The notes under the pieces: model-generated
The model's input: only the letters and a program-made list of their open reading frames with translations
Told to the model about the DNA's origin: nothing
Databases searched by the model: none
Shown: positions 1 to 8,431 of the stretch, piece after piece
How the letters are laid out: each line of letters opens with the position of its first letter
How positions within the stretch are numbered: the stretch's first letter is position 1
Origin: Flavobacterium sp. 102
GTDB taxonomy: Bacteria; Bacteroidota; Bacteroidia; Flavobacteriales; Flavobacteriaceae
Length of the DNA stretch: 64,000 nt
Assembly (NCBI RefSeq): GCF_003634615.1
Contig: NZ_RBKX01000001.1
Coordinates: 1,178,001 to 1,242,000 of the forward strand
Direction of reading: 5' to 3'
Position numbers and translations under genes: made by a program

Positions 1-27
1 GTACTCGACCTCGATTATTTAAGGGTG

Positions 28-35
28 CAAAGATA
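28..35 (-). promoter_or_regulatory. Putative -7 box of a leftward promoter
   Basis: Read on the minus strand this is TATCTTTG, matching the Bacteroidetes -7 consensus TAnnTTTG. It would drive a gene lying to the left of the window. I see no convincing -33 element, so this is only suggestive. Confidence 0.35.
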
Positions 36-178
36 GTTATTTTTTGTAAACAAACTAATTGAGGATTGTATTTTTAAAGCTAAGTTCTTGTTTTCATCAA
101 CTTTAACGTTATTTTTTTAAAATTTAATTAGCATTTTTATATTAAAAAGTTATTTTTGTGGAGAAATACATTGAAAAA

Positions 179-895
179 ATGAAAAGATTTTTGTCCCTTA
201 TCTTAGTTGCAGTAGTGCTATCATCTTGTCAGGAAGATGTTAAATTTAATAATCCCGGTTTTCAAGGATTGAAAGATGATGTGCTTTGGATAGCCAATGA
301 CACAAGAGCCTACATTTCGCCTACTGGTCAACTTTCTGTTGAAGCTTACACCGAATATGAACTTATAACTTTAAATACCGCTAGTGCCAATGTTGGCACA
401 TACGTTTTAGGTACAACCAATACTAACAATTCTGCCACTTATTCTTCCACTTTTAATGAGGTTGACTTAGAGTATGCAACAATAGCAGTTCCGGGACCGG
501 TTTCTCAAATAGCATTGTTTAATGCCGGAACAGGATATAGTAGTGGAACATCAGTGGCAACTACAGGCGGAACAGGTAGTGGTTTGACTGTAAATGTGAC
601 TGCAAATGCTTCGGGAGTTGTTACCGCATTGACACTTTCTTCTAGGGGGAATGCCTACACAGCGGGTGATTTAATCACGGTTGCAGGTGGTAATGTCAAT
701 TGTACATTCAGAGTTTTAAATGTTCAAAACAGTAATGGTGAAGTTAAGATCACAGAATTTGACAATGAAAATATGACTGTGTCGGGGAAATTTAAATTCA
801 ATGCGGCTAATGCTAATAACAACCCTTTTGGTGGGCCGATTTTGAATTTTCAATATGGAGAATTTTATAAAATCCCTATTTATCCATCTCTTTAA
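179..895 (+). CDS. DUF6252-like lipoprotein
   Basis: A 238-residue predicted lipoprotein. The start chosen is the ATG at 179, not the in-frame GTG at 158, because MKRFLSLILVAVVLSSC is then a clean signal peptide ending in a lipobox (LSSC). The residues after the Cys (QEDVKFNNPGFQG) and the DDVLWIAND segment resemble the DUF6252 family of Flavobacterium, by recollection. Function is unknown; the product should be anchored in the cell envelope. The middle (about residues 103-190) is a glycine/threonine-rich stretch with GTGYSSGT and GNAYTAGD motifs, which looks like a beta-rich insertion between the two halves of the family domain. TATTTTTG at 151-158 could be its -7 box. A hairpin terminator follows directly, so the gene is probably transcribed alone. 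Confidence 0.7.
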   Translation: MKRFLSLILVAVVLSSCQEDVKFNNPGFQGLKDDVLWIANDTRAYISPTGQLSVEAYTEYELITLNTASANVGTYVLGTTNTNNSATYSSTFNEVDLEYATIAVPGPVSQIALFNAGTGYSSGTSVATTGGTGSGLTVNVTANASGVVTALTLSSRGNAYTAGDLITVAGGNVNCTFRVLNVQNSNGEVKITEFDNENMTVSGKFKFNAANANNNPFGGPILNFQYGEFYKIPIYPSL

Positions 896-920
896 GAATC
901 AATTAATTTTAAAATATATA

Positions 921-943
921 GGCCATCTTCGGATGGCTTTTTT
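921..943 (+). terminator. Rho-independent terminator
   Basis: GCCATC (922-927), a TTCG-containing loop and GATGGC (932-937) are followed by a T run. It lies 26 bases after the lipoprotein stop codon. Confidence 0.8.
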
Positions 944-994
944 ATTTATTTATAATAAAGTCCAAATTTATAGCGGTTTACGTTTTATTTAAGT

Positions 995-1002
995 TACCTT
1001 TG
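995..1002 (+). promoter_or_regulatory. -7 box of the RRM gene
   Basis: TACCTTTG matches TAnnTTTG and lies 23 bases before the ATG. The -33 region is not clear (TTTA near 977). Confidence 0.5.
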
Positions 1003-1025
1003 TGGCTGAATTTTAAAATTAAAAT

Positions 1026-1403
1026 ATGAACATTTTTGTTGGAAGTCTTCCGTTTAGTATTGACGAAGCAGATTTAAAAGAATCCTTCGGGGTTTATGGT
1101 ACGGTTAATTCCGTTAAAATTATTACTGATAAATTTACTGGAAGAAGTAAAGGTTTCGGTTTTGTGGAAATGGAAAATGACACAGAAGCTGAAAAAGCAA
1201 TTCAGGAATTAAACGGTGCTACTGTTGAAGGTCGTACTATTGTGGTAAATAAATCTGAACCAAAACCGGAAGGCGAAAGAAGAACTTTTAACAACAACCG
1301 TTCAGGCGGTAGTGGTGGAGGTTATAACGGCGGTGGAAACTCACGTGGTGGCGGAAGCTACAGTGGTGGAAACAGCGGCGGTGGAAATAGAGGAAGATAC
1401 TAA
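1026..1403 (+). CDS. Glycine-rich RNA-binding protein with one RRM
   Basis: A 125-residue cytoplasmic RNA-binding protein. Residues 1-80 form one RNA recognition motif: RNP2 is NIFVGSL at the N-terminus and RNP1 is KGFGFVEM near residues 42-49. The rest (about 88-125) is a low-complexity tail of Gly, Ser, Asn and Arg (GGGYNGGGNSRGGGSYSGG). This architecture matches the small bacterial RRM proteins first described in cyanobacteria and common in Bacteroidetes. They are thought to bind RNA broadly and some are cold-induced, but that is family knowledge. It is a single-gene unit with its own -7 box and a strong terminator. Confidence 0.9.
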   Translation: MNIFVGSLPFSIDEADLKESFGVYGTVNSVKIITDKFTGRSKGFGFVEMENDTEAEKAIQELNGATVEGRTIVVNKSEPKPEGERRTFNNNRSGGSGGGYNGGGNSRGGGSYSGGNSGGGNRGRY

Positions 1404-1428
1404 GTTATATACTTTATAGATATTTAAA

Positions 1429-1457
1429 AGCCAACTCAATTTGAGTTGGCTTTTTTG
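1429..1457 (+). terminator. Rho-independent terminator
   Basis: A perfect stem GCCAACTCAA (1430-1439) / TTGAGTTGGC (1441-1450) is followed by six T. It ends the RRM transcript. Confidence 0.85.
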
Positions 1458-1459
1458 TT

Positions 1460-1485
1460 TTTTGTTGATAACTAAAATTGATTTC
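1460..1485 (+). repeat. 26-bp promoter block, copy 1
   Basis: A 26-bp block that recurs exactly at 1988-2013. It contains GTTGATAACTAAAATTGA, the TTG of which (1478-1480) sits 20 bases before a -7 box. This copy precedes the candidate RNA gene. Confidence 0.8.
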
Positions 1486-1508
1486 ACAACAGGTAGTATT
1501 TATCTTTG
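1478..1508 (+). promoter_or_regulatory. Promoter of the candidate RNA gene
   Basis: -33 TTG (1478-1480), 20-base spacer, -7 TATCTTTG (1501-1508). This is a good match to the Bacteroidetes housekeeping promoter and predicts a transcript starting near 1515. Confidence 0.7.
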
Positions 1509-1514
1509 CTTTAG

Positions 1515-1720
1515 ATGAAACAGAAACCCCGACTGTTACATCGGGGTCTGTGAGTTTACTCAATGAGTTGATGGGTTTTGGTTCAATTCATAAAGCTGAA
1601 TGCTTATGCATGACCTTTTGGAGCTTATCGTGCTCCTGTTGATTATCAAATCTCTTAAGGAATAGATGTCAACTAAACGATTTTAACAACGAGCCCTCAG
1701 TTACCGCTGGGGCTTTTTCT
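1515..1720 (+). ncRNA. Candidate structured small RNA (~200 nt)
   Basis: A non-coding stretch with a consensus promoter at its 5' end and an intrinsic terminator at its 3' end. Strong internal helices are visible: ACCCCGA (1526-1532) with TCGGGGT (1541-1547), extended by CAG/CTG, and GGAGC/GCTCC near 1620-1636. AGTTGA near 1565 can also pair with TCAACT near 1670, which would enclose the middle in a long hairpin. Size and layout fit a 6S-type RNA (a 6S-Flavo class exists in Rfam), but I cannot verify the family. No ORF with coding character is present. Confidence 0.55.
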
Positions 1721-1722
1721 TT
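1691..1722 (+). terminator. Terminator of the candidate RNA
   Basis: AGCCCTCAG (1692-1700) pairs with CTGGGGCT (1707-1714) with one bulged base, followed by a T run. Confidence 0.7.
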
Positions 1723-1726
1723 GACA

Positions 1727-1987
1727 AATATAAATCCTTGTGTTGTTATATAAAAACATTTTATATTTTTTTTGTATAAACTTGTGAGCTGGCTTGGAGA
1801 ATTTATTTATGGCGCCGCAAAAAGTTATATATCGCGAAGCATACAAATAGTTTGCAGTAGTATTAAGTCGATTCTTTTTATATGTTGGCAGAATGCATAA
1901 TCTAATGGATTAAATCATAATCGATGCCCGTTTTTAATCACTATTGGATATTCTTTCGGTTTCTTCTGCTGTCATAAGTTTCTCTTC
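1727..1987. other. Non-coding gap, nothing recognised
   Basis: A very A+T-rich stretch between the candidate RNA and the second promoter block. I see no ORF with coding character, RNA fold or named repeat in it. Confidence 0.5.
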
Positions 1988-2013
1988 TTTTGTTGATAAC
2001 TAAAATTGATTTC
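1988..2013 (+). repeat. 26-bp promoter block, copy 2
   Basis: Exact copy of 1460-1485, displaced by 528 bp. It again places a TTG 20 bases before a -7 box, here upstream of dnaE. Confidence 0.8.
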
Positions 2014-2036
2014 TTAATGGCTAAAACGTATTTTTG
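2006..2036 (+). promoter_or_regulatory. Promoter upstream of dnaE
   Basis: -33 TTG (2006-2008), 20-base spacer, -7 TATTTTTG (2029-2036). It leaves a leader of about 75 bases before the dnaE ATG. Confidence 0.65.
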
Positions 2037-2060
2037 TTTTAATCATAAAGCTGCTTTTAG

Positions 2061-2090
2061 CTTCACTCTGTTCGGTTTTGCCTCGAGTGG
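2061..2090 (+). repeat. Short dispersed motif, copy near dnaE
   Basis: CTTC-N6-TTCGG-TTTTG-CCTCGAGTGG. A degenerate copy (TTCGGCCATTTTGGCCTCGG core) occurs at 61213-61246. Both sit in gene leaders. The meaning is unknown. Confidence 0.4.
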
Positions 2091-2119
2091 CTAATGCCTT
2101 TTGCCTAATCCCTTATTAA

Positions 2120-5100
2120 ATGTATTTAATCTTCGATACCGAAACCACCGGATTACCAAAGCGTTGGGGTGCTCCAATCTCCGATACCGACAATTGGCCA
2201 AGATGTATTCAAATTGCTTGGCAGTTGCACGACGCGATGGGAAATTTGATCGAGCATCAAGATTATTTGGTTAAACCTGAAGGATTCAATATTCCCTATG
2301 ATGCCGAAAGAATTCACGGAATTTCAACAGAATTAGCGCAAGAACAAGGAATACCTTTAGCAGTAGTATTAGAAAAATTCAATATCGCTTTGGCGAAAGC
2401 CAAATTCATAGTCGGACAAAACGTTGGCTTTGATGTCAACATCATGGGTTGTGAATTTTACCGATTAGGGGTGAATTCGCCTATGGCTTCTATGCCGGTA
2501 TTGGATACTTGTACCGAAGTTACCGCATCGCTTTTAAAATTACCAGGAGGTCGCGGTGGAAAGTTCAAATTACCAACGCTAACCGAATTACACAGCTATC
2601 TTTTCAACGTTCCGTTTGCGGAAGCGCACAATGCGACTGCCGACGTTGAAGCCACTACGCGTTGTTTTTTAGAGTTGATTAGAAGGGAAATTTTTACCAA
2701 AGAAGAACTTGATGTTCCGACTGATTATTTCAGAGAATTTGGCGAAAACAATCCGAAGGAAATCCAACTAATAGGATTAAGGCATATCAATCTGAAACAA
2801 GCTTCGGAGGAAATTCGCAAGCAATTTCAGAAACAAGAAGAAGTTGTTGTTCCAACCAATGATAAAAAGCAAATTCACGAGGCTTTAGCTGATGTTGATT
2901 TTGTGCATTTGCATAATCACACTCAGTTTTCGGTGTTACAATCTACCATTAGTGTTAAAGATTTAGTGGCCGCGGCAGTTCAAAATAAAATGCCCGCCGT
3001 AGCCATGACTGATCATGCGAATTTGATGGGTGCTTTTCACTTTGTCCGTGATATTTTATACCATAATAAATCGGCGCAAGCCAAAAACAAACAAGCAGAA
3101 GAAAACGGTGAAACACCAACAGAAACTATCGTAAAACCTATTGTTGGTTGCGAGTTTTATGTTTGTGACGACTTAAAAGACAAGTCTCGAAAAGATAATG
3201 GTTATCAAATTGTCTTTTTGGCCAAAACTAAAAAAGGCTATCACAATTTGGCCAAATTATCCTCTATCGCTTACACCGAAGGATTTTATTACGTACCTAG
3301 GATTGACCGAAAAACCATCCAGCAATACAAAGAAGATATTATTGTGCTTTCAGGAAACCTCTATGGAGAGATTCCGAGTAAAGTTTTAAATATTGGTGAA
3401 AACCAAGCCGAAGAAGCGCTAATTTGGTGGAAACAAGAATTTGGAGATGACTTTTATATCGAGTTAATGCGCCACAATCAAGAAGACGAAAATCGGGTGA
3501 ATGTGTCGTTGATAGCTTTAGCCAAGAAACATCAAGTCAAAACCGTTGCTACGAATAACGTTTTCTATATCAATAAAGAAGATGCTAATGCGCATGATAT
3601 CTTATTGTGTGTTCGTGATGGCGAAAAACAATCAACACCTATTGGTCGCGGTCGCGGTTATCGTTACGGATTGAATAACAAAGAATACTATTTTAAATCA
3701 GGTGATGAGATGAAAAAACTCTTTCACGATTTGCCTGAATCAATTGCTTCTACAGCAGAAATAGTCAATAAGATTGAAATTTACGATTTGTCTCGTGAAG
3801 TTTTGTTGCCCAAATTTGATATTCCGTCAGCATTTTTAGTCGCAGAAGATGAAGCTGATAAAGGCAAACGTGGAGAAAATAAATATCTACATCATTTAAC
3901 TTACGAAGGCGCCAAAAGACGTTACGCCGAAATTACGCCTGAAATTCAGGAGCGTATTGATTTCGAATTATTAACGATTGAAAATTCCGGATATCCGGGC
4001 TATTTCTTAATAGTGCAGGATTTCATTGCCGAAGCTCGAAAAATGGGCGTTTCTGTTGGTCCCGGACGTGGTTCAGCAGCCGGTTCTGTAGTGGCGTATT
4101 GTCTCGGGATTACCAATATTGATCCGTTGTTGTACAATTTGCTTTTTGAGCGTTTCCTTAATCCGGACAGGGTTTCACTTCCCGATATCGATATTGATTT
4201 TGATGACGAAGGCAGAAGTCGTGTTATGGACTATGTAATCAATAAATACGGTTCCAAACAAGTAGCACAGATTATTACTTATGGAACGATGGCCACAAAA
4301 TCGAGTATCCGTGATACCGCAAGGGTTATGGATTTACCGCTTTTTGAAGCCGATAAAGTAGCCAAATTGATTCCGGGAATGATGCCATCCAAATGGAATT
4401 TGGCCCGACTTTTATCTGAAGATGAAGCCGCCATTAAAAAAGTTTTACGTCCGGAAGAGTTTGATAAAGTAAGAGAGTTGATTTCCCTTTCTAAAGAAAA
4501 TACACTTTGTTCTGAGACTATAAATCAGGCAAAATTTTTAGAAGGAAACCTTAGAAATACCGGAATTCATGCTTGTGGTGTGATTATTACGCCAAGTGAT
4601 ATTACCAATTTCGTTCCGGTGGCAACGGCCAAAGATTCCGATTTATATGTCACCCAATTTGATAACTCGGTGGTAGAAAGCGCGGGTTTATTAAAGATGG
4701 ACTTCTTAGGGTTGAAAACCCTAACCTTGATAAAAGATACGGTTAAATTAGTAAAATACAGAACCGGAAAAGAGCTAAATCCGGATGAGTTTCCTATTGA
4801 TGATGCTAAAACGTATGAGCTTTTTCAGCGCGGAGAAACAGTCGGGATTTTCCAGTATGAAAGTGCCGGAATGCAAAAATACATGAAGGAATTGAAGCCT
4901 ACGGTTTTTGGAGATTTGATTGCGATGAATGCGTTATATCGACCGGGACCAATTGCTTACATTCCAAGTTTTATCAAACGAAAAAATGGGGAAGAACCGA
5001 TAGAGTACGATTTAGAGGCTTGTGAAGAATTGCTTAGCGATACTTACGGAATTACGGTTTACCAAGAGCAAGTAATGCTTTTGTCTCAAAAACTAGCCGG

Positions 5101-6667
5101 TTTTTCCAAAGGTGACGCCGACGTGTTGCGTAAGGCGATGGGAAAAAAACAAAAAGATGTTTTGGATAAAATGAAGCCAAAATTCATCGCGCAAGCCGAA
5201 GCCAATGGACATCCGGCCGAAAAATTAGAAAAAATCTGGAAAGACTGGGAAGCCTTTGCGGAGTACGCTTTCAATAAATCACACTCAACCTGTTATGCTT
5301 GGATTGCCTACCAAACAGCCTATTTAAAAGCCAATTATCCAGCGGAATATATGGCGGCGGTACTTTCTAATAATATGAATGATATCAAGCAGGTTTCGTT
5401 CTTTATGGAAGAATGTAAACGCATGGGATTGCAAGTGCTTGGTCCGGATGTGAATGAGAGTTTCTATAAATTTACGGTTAATGAAAGCTATGCTGTTCGT
5501 TTCGGAATGGGTGCTGTAAAAGGTGTTGGTGCCAATGCTGTAGATACCATTGTTCAAAACAGAAAAGAAGAAAAGTACAAATCGATATTTGATTTGGCCA
5601 AAAAAATAGATTTGCGTGCCGCGAATAAAAAAGCATTTGAAAGTCTGGCTTTAGCCGGTGGATTTGATTGTTTTGAAAATACCCATCGTGCACAATATTT
5701 CCACATTGAAGGCGAAGGAATTACTTTTTTGGAAAAAGCGGTTCGATATGGTTCCAAATTTCAGGAGAATGAAAATTCCTCGCAAGTAAGTTTGTTTGGA
5801 GAAGCAAGCGAAGTTCAAATCGCGGAACCCATAGTGCCACCATGCGATGAATGGAGCACGATGGAGAAGTTGGCCAAAGAAAAAGAAGTGGTTGGTATAT
5901 ACATTTCCGGACATCCTTTGGACGACTTTAAATTTGAAATGAAATATTTCTGCAATAGTAAATTAGAGCATTTAAAAAACCTCAATAACTACATCGGCAA
6001 GAATTTAACTTTTGCCGGAATTGTAACCAATGTGCAATACAAAACCGCCAAAAACGGAAAAGATTGGGCGATGTTTACGCTTGAAGGTTACGATGAAAGC
6101 CACGATTTCCGAATCTTCGATGAAGAGTATTTGAAGTTCCGACATTTCTTGGTCAACAATCAATTTGTCTATTTTAAAGTCGGTGTAAAAGACGGTTGGG
6201 TGAACAGAGAAACCGGAAACAAATCGGAACCAAGATTACAGTTTTTGGATGTTAAACAGTTGCAGGATGTTTTGTCTCAGTACGCCAAAAAGTTAAGTAT
6301 TCAGATGGACATCAACGATTTGCAACAGAGTTTGATTCAAAAATTGAATGAAATTTTCAGAAGCAATGAAGGTGATAAATCAGTAAATTTTGAAGTGATA
6401 GAAACGGAGATTGTGGCCAAACCAGTCGAGATTGTAAAGTCGACAGCACCGATTTTAATGGCGGATACTGACAGTGAAATTGACATCGAAAACCTAGATA
6501 GCAATGAAATTGTTGAAGAAGAAATGGTGCAAACCGCACCAGTCATCACTGAGGAAATAAGAAGAATAACCACTTTAGAAATGCCAAGCAGAAGATTGAA
6601 AATCAAAATATCCAATGAGTTATTACTGGAATTGGAAAAAATGAACGTAAAATTCAGTTTGAATTAG
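2120..6667 (+). CDS. dnaE: DNA polymerase III alpha subunit with fused 3'-5' exonuclease
   Basis: The replicative DNA polymerase (1515 residues), acting at the replication fork. The first ~180 residues are a DnaQ-like DEDD exonuclease (FDTETTGLP at 4-12, later AHNATADVEAT), so proofreading is on the same chain. This is known for Bacteroidetes DnaE and explains the length against ~1160 in E. coli. The PHP domain follows (HLHNH at 263-267, MTDHAN), then the C-family polymerase core with GPGRGSAAGS and the catalytic PDIDIDF at 688-694. A helix-hairpin-helix region (VKGVGANA) and an OB fold (LTFAGIVTNVQ) follow. The last ~130 residues are an acidic tail. It has its own promoter block. The start at 2120 begins directly with the exonuclease strand, so no upstream start is needed. 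Confidence 0.95.
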   Translation: MYLIFDTETTGLPKRWGAPISDTDNWPRCIQIAWQLHDAMGNLIEHQDYLVKPEGFNIPYDAERIHGISTELAQEQGIPLAVVLEKFNIALAKAKFIVGQNVGFDVNIMGCEFYRLGVNSPMASMPVLDTCTEVTASLLKLPGGRGGKFKLPTLTELHSYLFNVPFAEAHNATADVEATTRCFLELIRREIFTKEELDVPTDYFREFGENNPKEIQLIGLRHINLKQASEEIRKQFQKQEEVVVPTNDKKQIHEALADVDFVHLHNHTQFSVLQSTISVKDLVAAAVQNKMPAVAMTDHANLMGAFHFVRDILYHNKSAQAKNKQAEENGETPTETIVKPIVGCEFYVCDDLKDKSRKDNGYQIVFLAKTKKGYHNLAKLSSIAYTEGFYYVPRIDRKTIQQYKEDIIVLSGNLYGEIPSKVLNIGENQAEEALIWWKQEFGDDFYIELMRHNQEDENRVNVSLIALAKKHQVKTVATNNVFYINKEDANAHDILLCVRDGEKQSTPIGRGRGYRYGLNNKEYYFKSGDEMKKLFHDLPESIASTAEIVNKIEIYDLSREVLLPKFDIPSAFLVAEDEADKGKRGENKYLHHLTYEGAKRRYAEITPEIQERIDFELLTIENSGYPGYFLIVQDFIAEARKMGVSVGPGRGSAAGSVVAYCLGITNIDPLLYNLLFERFLNPDRVSLPDIDIDFDDEGRSRVMDYVINKYGSKQVAQIITYGTMATKSSIRDTARVMDLPLFEADKVAKLIPGMMPSKWNLARLLSEDEAAIKKVLRPEEFDKVRELISLSKENTLCSETINQAKFLEGNLRNTGIHACGVIITPSDITNFVPVATAKDSDLYVTQFDNSVVESAGLLKMDFLGLKTLTLIKDTVKLVKYRTGKELNPDEFPIDDAKTYELFQRGETVGIFQYESAGMQKYMKELKPTVFGDLIAMNALYRPGPIAYIPSFIKRKNGEEPIEYDLEACEELLSDTYGITVYQEQVMLLSQKLAGFSKGDADVLRKAMGKKQKDVLDKMKPKFIAQAEANGHPAEKLEKIWKDWEAFAEYAFNKSHSTCYAWIAYQTAYLKANYPAEYMAAVLSNNMNDIKQVSFFMEECKRMGLQVLGPDVNESFYKFTVNESYAVRFGMGAVKGVGANAVDTIVQNRKEEKYKSIFDLAKKIDLRAANKKAFESLALAGGFDCFENTHRAQYFHIEGEGITFLEKAVRYGSKFQENENSSQVSLFGEASEVQIAEPIVPPCDEWSTMEKLAKEKEVVGIYISGHPLDDFKFEMKYFCNSKLEHLKNLNNYIGKNLTFAGIVTNVQYKTAKNGKDWAMFTLEGYDESHDFRIFDEEYLKFRHFLVNNQFVYFKVGVKDGWVNRETGNKSEPRLQFLDVKQLQDVLSQYAKKLSIQMDINDLQQSLIQKLNEIFRSNEGDKSVNFEVIETEIVAKPVEIVKSTAPILMADTDSEIDIENLDSNEIVEEEMVQTAPVITEEIRRITTLEMPSRRLKIKISNELLLELEKMNVKFSLN

Positions 6668-6737
6668 GTATCAGTTCTGATAATGATTTGATAGCCAAAA
6701 CTGATTTTTTTAGTGTAGAAAACCAAAATAAAATGTC

Positions 6738-6745
6738 TAATTTTG
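6738..6745 (+). promoter_or_regulatory. -7 box of the thioredoxin gene
   Basis: TAATTTTG matches TAnnTTTG, 36 bases before the ATG. The -33 element is weak. Confidence 0.45.
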
Positions 6746-6781
6746 TGCTCAAATAAATAAAGTAATTTAAAAATATAAAAT

Positions 6782-7099
6782 ATGGCTTTAGCAATTACAG
6801 ATGCTACTTTTGACGAAGTAGTATTAAAATCAGATAAACCGGTAGTAGTAGATTTTTGGGCAGCTTGGTGTGGTCCATGTCGCATGGTTGGTCCGGTTAT
6901 CGACGAAATATCTTCAGAATACGAAGGGAAAGCAGTCGTTGGAAAAGTTGACGTTGATGCAAACCAAGAGTTCGCTGCCAAATATGGCGTTCGTAACATT
7001 CCAACAGTATTGGTTTTCCAAAACGGAGAAGTAGTAGGACGTCAAGTAGGCGTTGCTCCTAAAAAGACTTATACTGATGCTATCGATGCATTGTTGTAA
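6782..7099 (+). CDS. trxA: Thioredoxin
   Basis: A 105-residue cytoplasmic thioredoxin that reduces disulfides in target proteins with electrons from thioredoxin reductase. The redox motif WCGPC is in [15 protein letters not shown], the cis-proline loop is [11 protein letters not shown], and the length is that of a single classical thioredoxin domain with no signal peptide. It lies 114 bp after dnaE with its own -7 box and is followed by a clear terminator, so it is monocistronic. Confidence 0.95.
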   Translation: MALAITDATFDEVVLKSDKPVVVDFWAAWCGPCRMVGPVIDEISSEYEGKAVVGKVDVDANQEFAAKYGVRNIPTVLVFQNGEVVGRQVGVAPKKTYTDAIDALL

Positions 7100-7119
7100 T
7101 ATACAATGAAAAAGAAATC

Positions 7120-7149
7120 AAGGTCTAACGAGAGTTAGGCCTTTTTTTA
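7120..7149 (+). terminator. Rho-independent terminator
   Basis: AGGTCTAAC (7121-7129), GAGA loop, GTTAGGCCT (7134-7142), then a T run. Confidence 0.8.
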
Positions 7150-7159
7150 TAATTAGTAG

Positions 7160-7239
7160 CAAACGATAGCTTTTTTTAGGAAACATAGACCCGCTGTCCG
7201 CGCTACACGGTAGCCAGCTTCCATCGGGGCTAGCGTTCA
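7160..7239. repeat. Dispersed intergenic repeat (flavobacterial type)
   Basis: A relatively G+C-rich block between trxA and the DUF58 gene that stands out from its surroundings. It contains CCCGCTGTCCGCGCTACACG and TAGCCAGCTTCCATCGGGGC. From memory, sequences of this kind recur between genes in Flavobacterium genomes. No coding potential. Confidence 0.45.
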
Positions 7240-7344
7240 CATTTTACCATTTACAGGATAACTTTTTTAAACTTTTCAGTTCTTTCAATTTTCGCTATAT
7301 TTGACACGAGCCTTGCGAAAGCATGGCGAACTGACGAAGTAATT

Positions 7345-8271
7345 ATGAAGATTGAAGAACAAAAAGAACTCGTTTCCGGATTTAAACATCTCGAATTACT
7401 GGCCAATCAAGTAGTGGAAGGATTTATTTCTGGCATGCACAAATCACCATTTCATGGTTTTTCGGCCGAATTTGCGGAGCATAAAGTCTATAATGCAGGC
7501 GAAAGTACTAAGCATATCGATTGGAAATTATTTGCCAAAACGGACCGATTGTACACCAAAAAATTTGAAGAAGAAACCAACCTTCGTTGTCATTTGATTA
7601 TCGACAATTCGTCTTCAATGCATTATCCGAAGTTGAAAAGTGACGTACCATTTTACCACAATAAAATTGGTTTTTCAGTATTGGCTTCAGCCGTTTTAAT
7701 GAATTTATTGAAGAAACAACGCGATGCCGTTGGACTAAGTGTCTATTCGGATGCCTATGAATATTACGCGCCCGAAAAAGGTAGTGATCGTCATCATCGT
7801 ATGATTTTAAATACTTTGGAGAATCTTTTAGAGAAACCAAAGGAATCTAAAAACACCGATACCGTTACCTTTTTACATCAAATAGCCGAAAAGATTCACC
7901 GTCGTTCGATGATAATCTTGTTTACCGATATGTTTCAAACGGGTAATAATGAAGCGCTTTTTAATGCGTTACAACATTTGAAACACAACAAACATAAAGT
8001 GGTTGTCTTTCACGTAATTGATAAAAAAACGGAAATCAACTTCAATTTCGACAATGCGCCGAGGAAATTCATCGATTTAGAAACCGGTGAAGCCATTAAT
8101 ATTTTTGCCGATACGGTAAAAGAAGCCTACGAAGAAAAGGTTAATGACTATTTCAAATCTTTAGCGATGACTTGTGCGCAAAACAAAATTAAGTATGTTC
8201 CGGTCGCTGTAGAGGAAAGTTTTGAAAAAATTTTAACGACATACTTGGTTGAAAAACAAATGTTTGGTTAG
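7345..8271 (+). CDS. DUF58 domain protein
   Basis: A 308-residue cytoplasmic protein of the DUF58 family, which usually accompanies MoxR-type AAA ATPases and VWA proteins and is thought to help them remodel targets. The family signature region is visible: GEFKHIDWK-like GESTKHIDWKLFAKTDRLY near residues 51-69, then a VWA-like strand LIIDNSSSMHYP with a DxSxS metal-site pattern, and SMIILFTDMF later. The MoxR and VWA partners are not next to it here; the tRNA gene follows. The start at 7345 leaves the usual short N-terminus. Confidence 0.8.
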   Translation: MKIEEQKELVSGFKHLELLANQVVEGFISGMHKSPFHGFSAEFAEHKVYNAGESTKHIDWKLFAKTDRLYTKKFEEETNLRCHLIIDNSSSMHYPKLKSDVPFYHNKIGFSVLASAVLMNLLKKQRDAVGLSVYSDAYEYYAPEKGSDRHHRMILNTLENLLEKPKESKNTDTVTFLHQIAEKIHRRSMIILFTDMFQTGNNEALFNALQHLKHNKHKVVVFHVIDKKTEINFNFDNAPRKFIDLETGEAINIFADTVKEAYEEKVNDYFKSLAMTCAQNKIKYVPVAVEESFEKILTTYLVEKQMFG

Positions 8272-8309
8272 AATTAAGAAATAGAGTTTGTTTTTTTTGA
8301 TAAAAAAAG

Positions 8310-8339
8310 TTGCAGGAATCAAAATCAGTTGTATATTTG
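8310..8339 (+). promoter_or_regulatory. Promoter of tRNA-Asp
   Basis: -33 TTG at 8310-8312, 19-base spacer, -7 TATATTTG at 8332-8339. It places transcription start a few bases before the tRNA. Confidence 0.7.
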
Positions 8340-8357
8340 CAACCGCAATTAAGCGAT

Positions 8358-8431
8358 GGTTTGGTAGTTCAGTTGGTTAGAATACATGCCTGTCACGCAT
8401 GGGGTCGCGGGTTCGAGTCCCGTCCAGACCG
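8358..8431 (+). tRNA. tRNA-Asp (anticodon GTC)
   Basis: A 74-nt cloverleaf. The acceptor stem is GGTTTGG/CCAGACC, the anticodon loop is CTGTCAC with anticodon GTC, the T loop is GGTTCGAGTCC, and the discriminator base is G at 8431. CCA is not encoded. The last 17 bases (from 8415) belong to the island's repeated attachment sequence, so this is the integration target and it remains intact. Confidence 0.97.

Noticed and set aside
5086..5914. Several minus-strand ORFs inside dnaE
   Set aside because: They are antisense to well-conserved polymerase motifs and show no family features.
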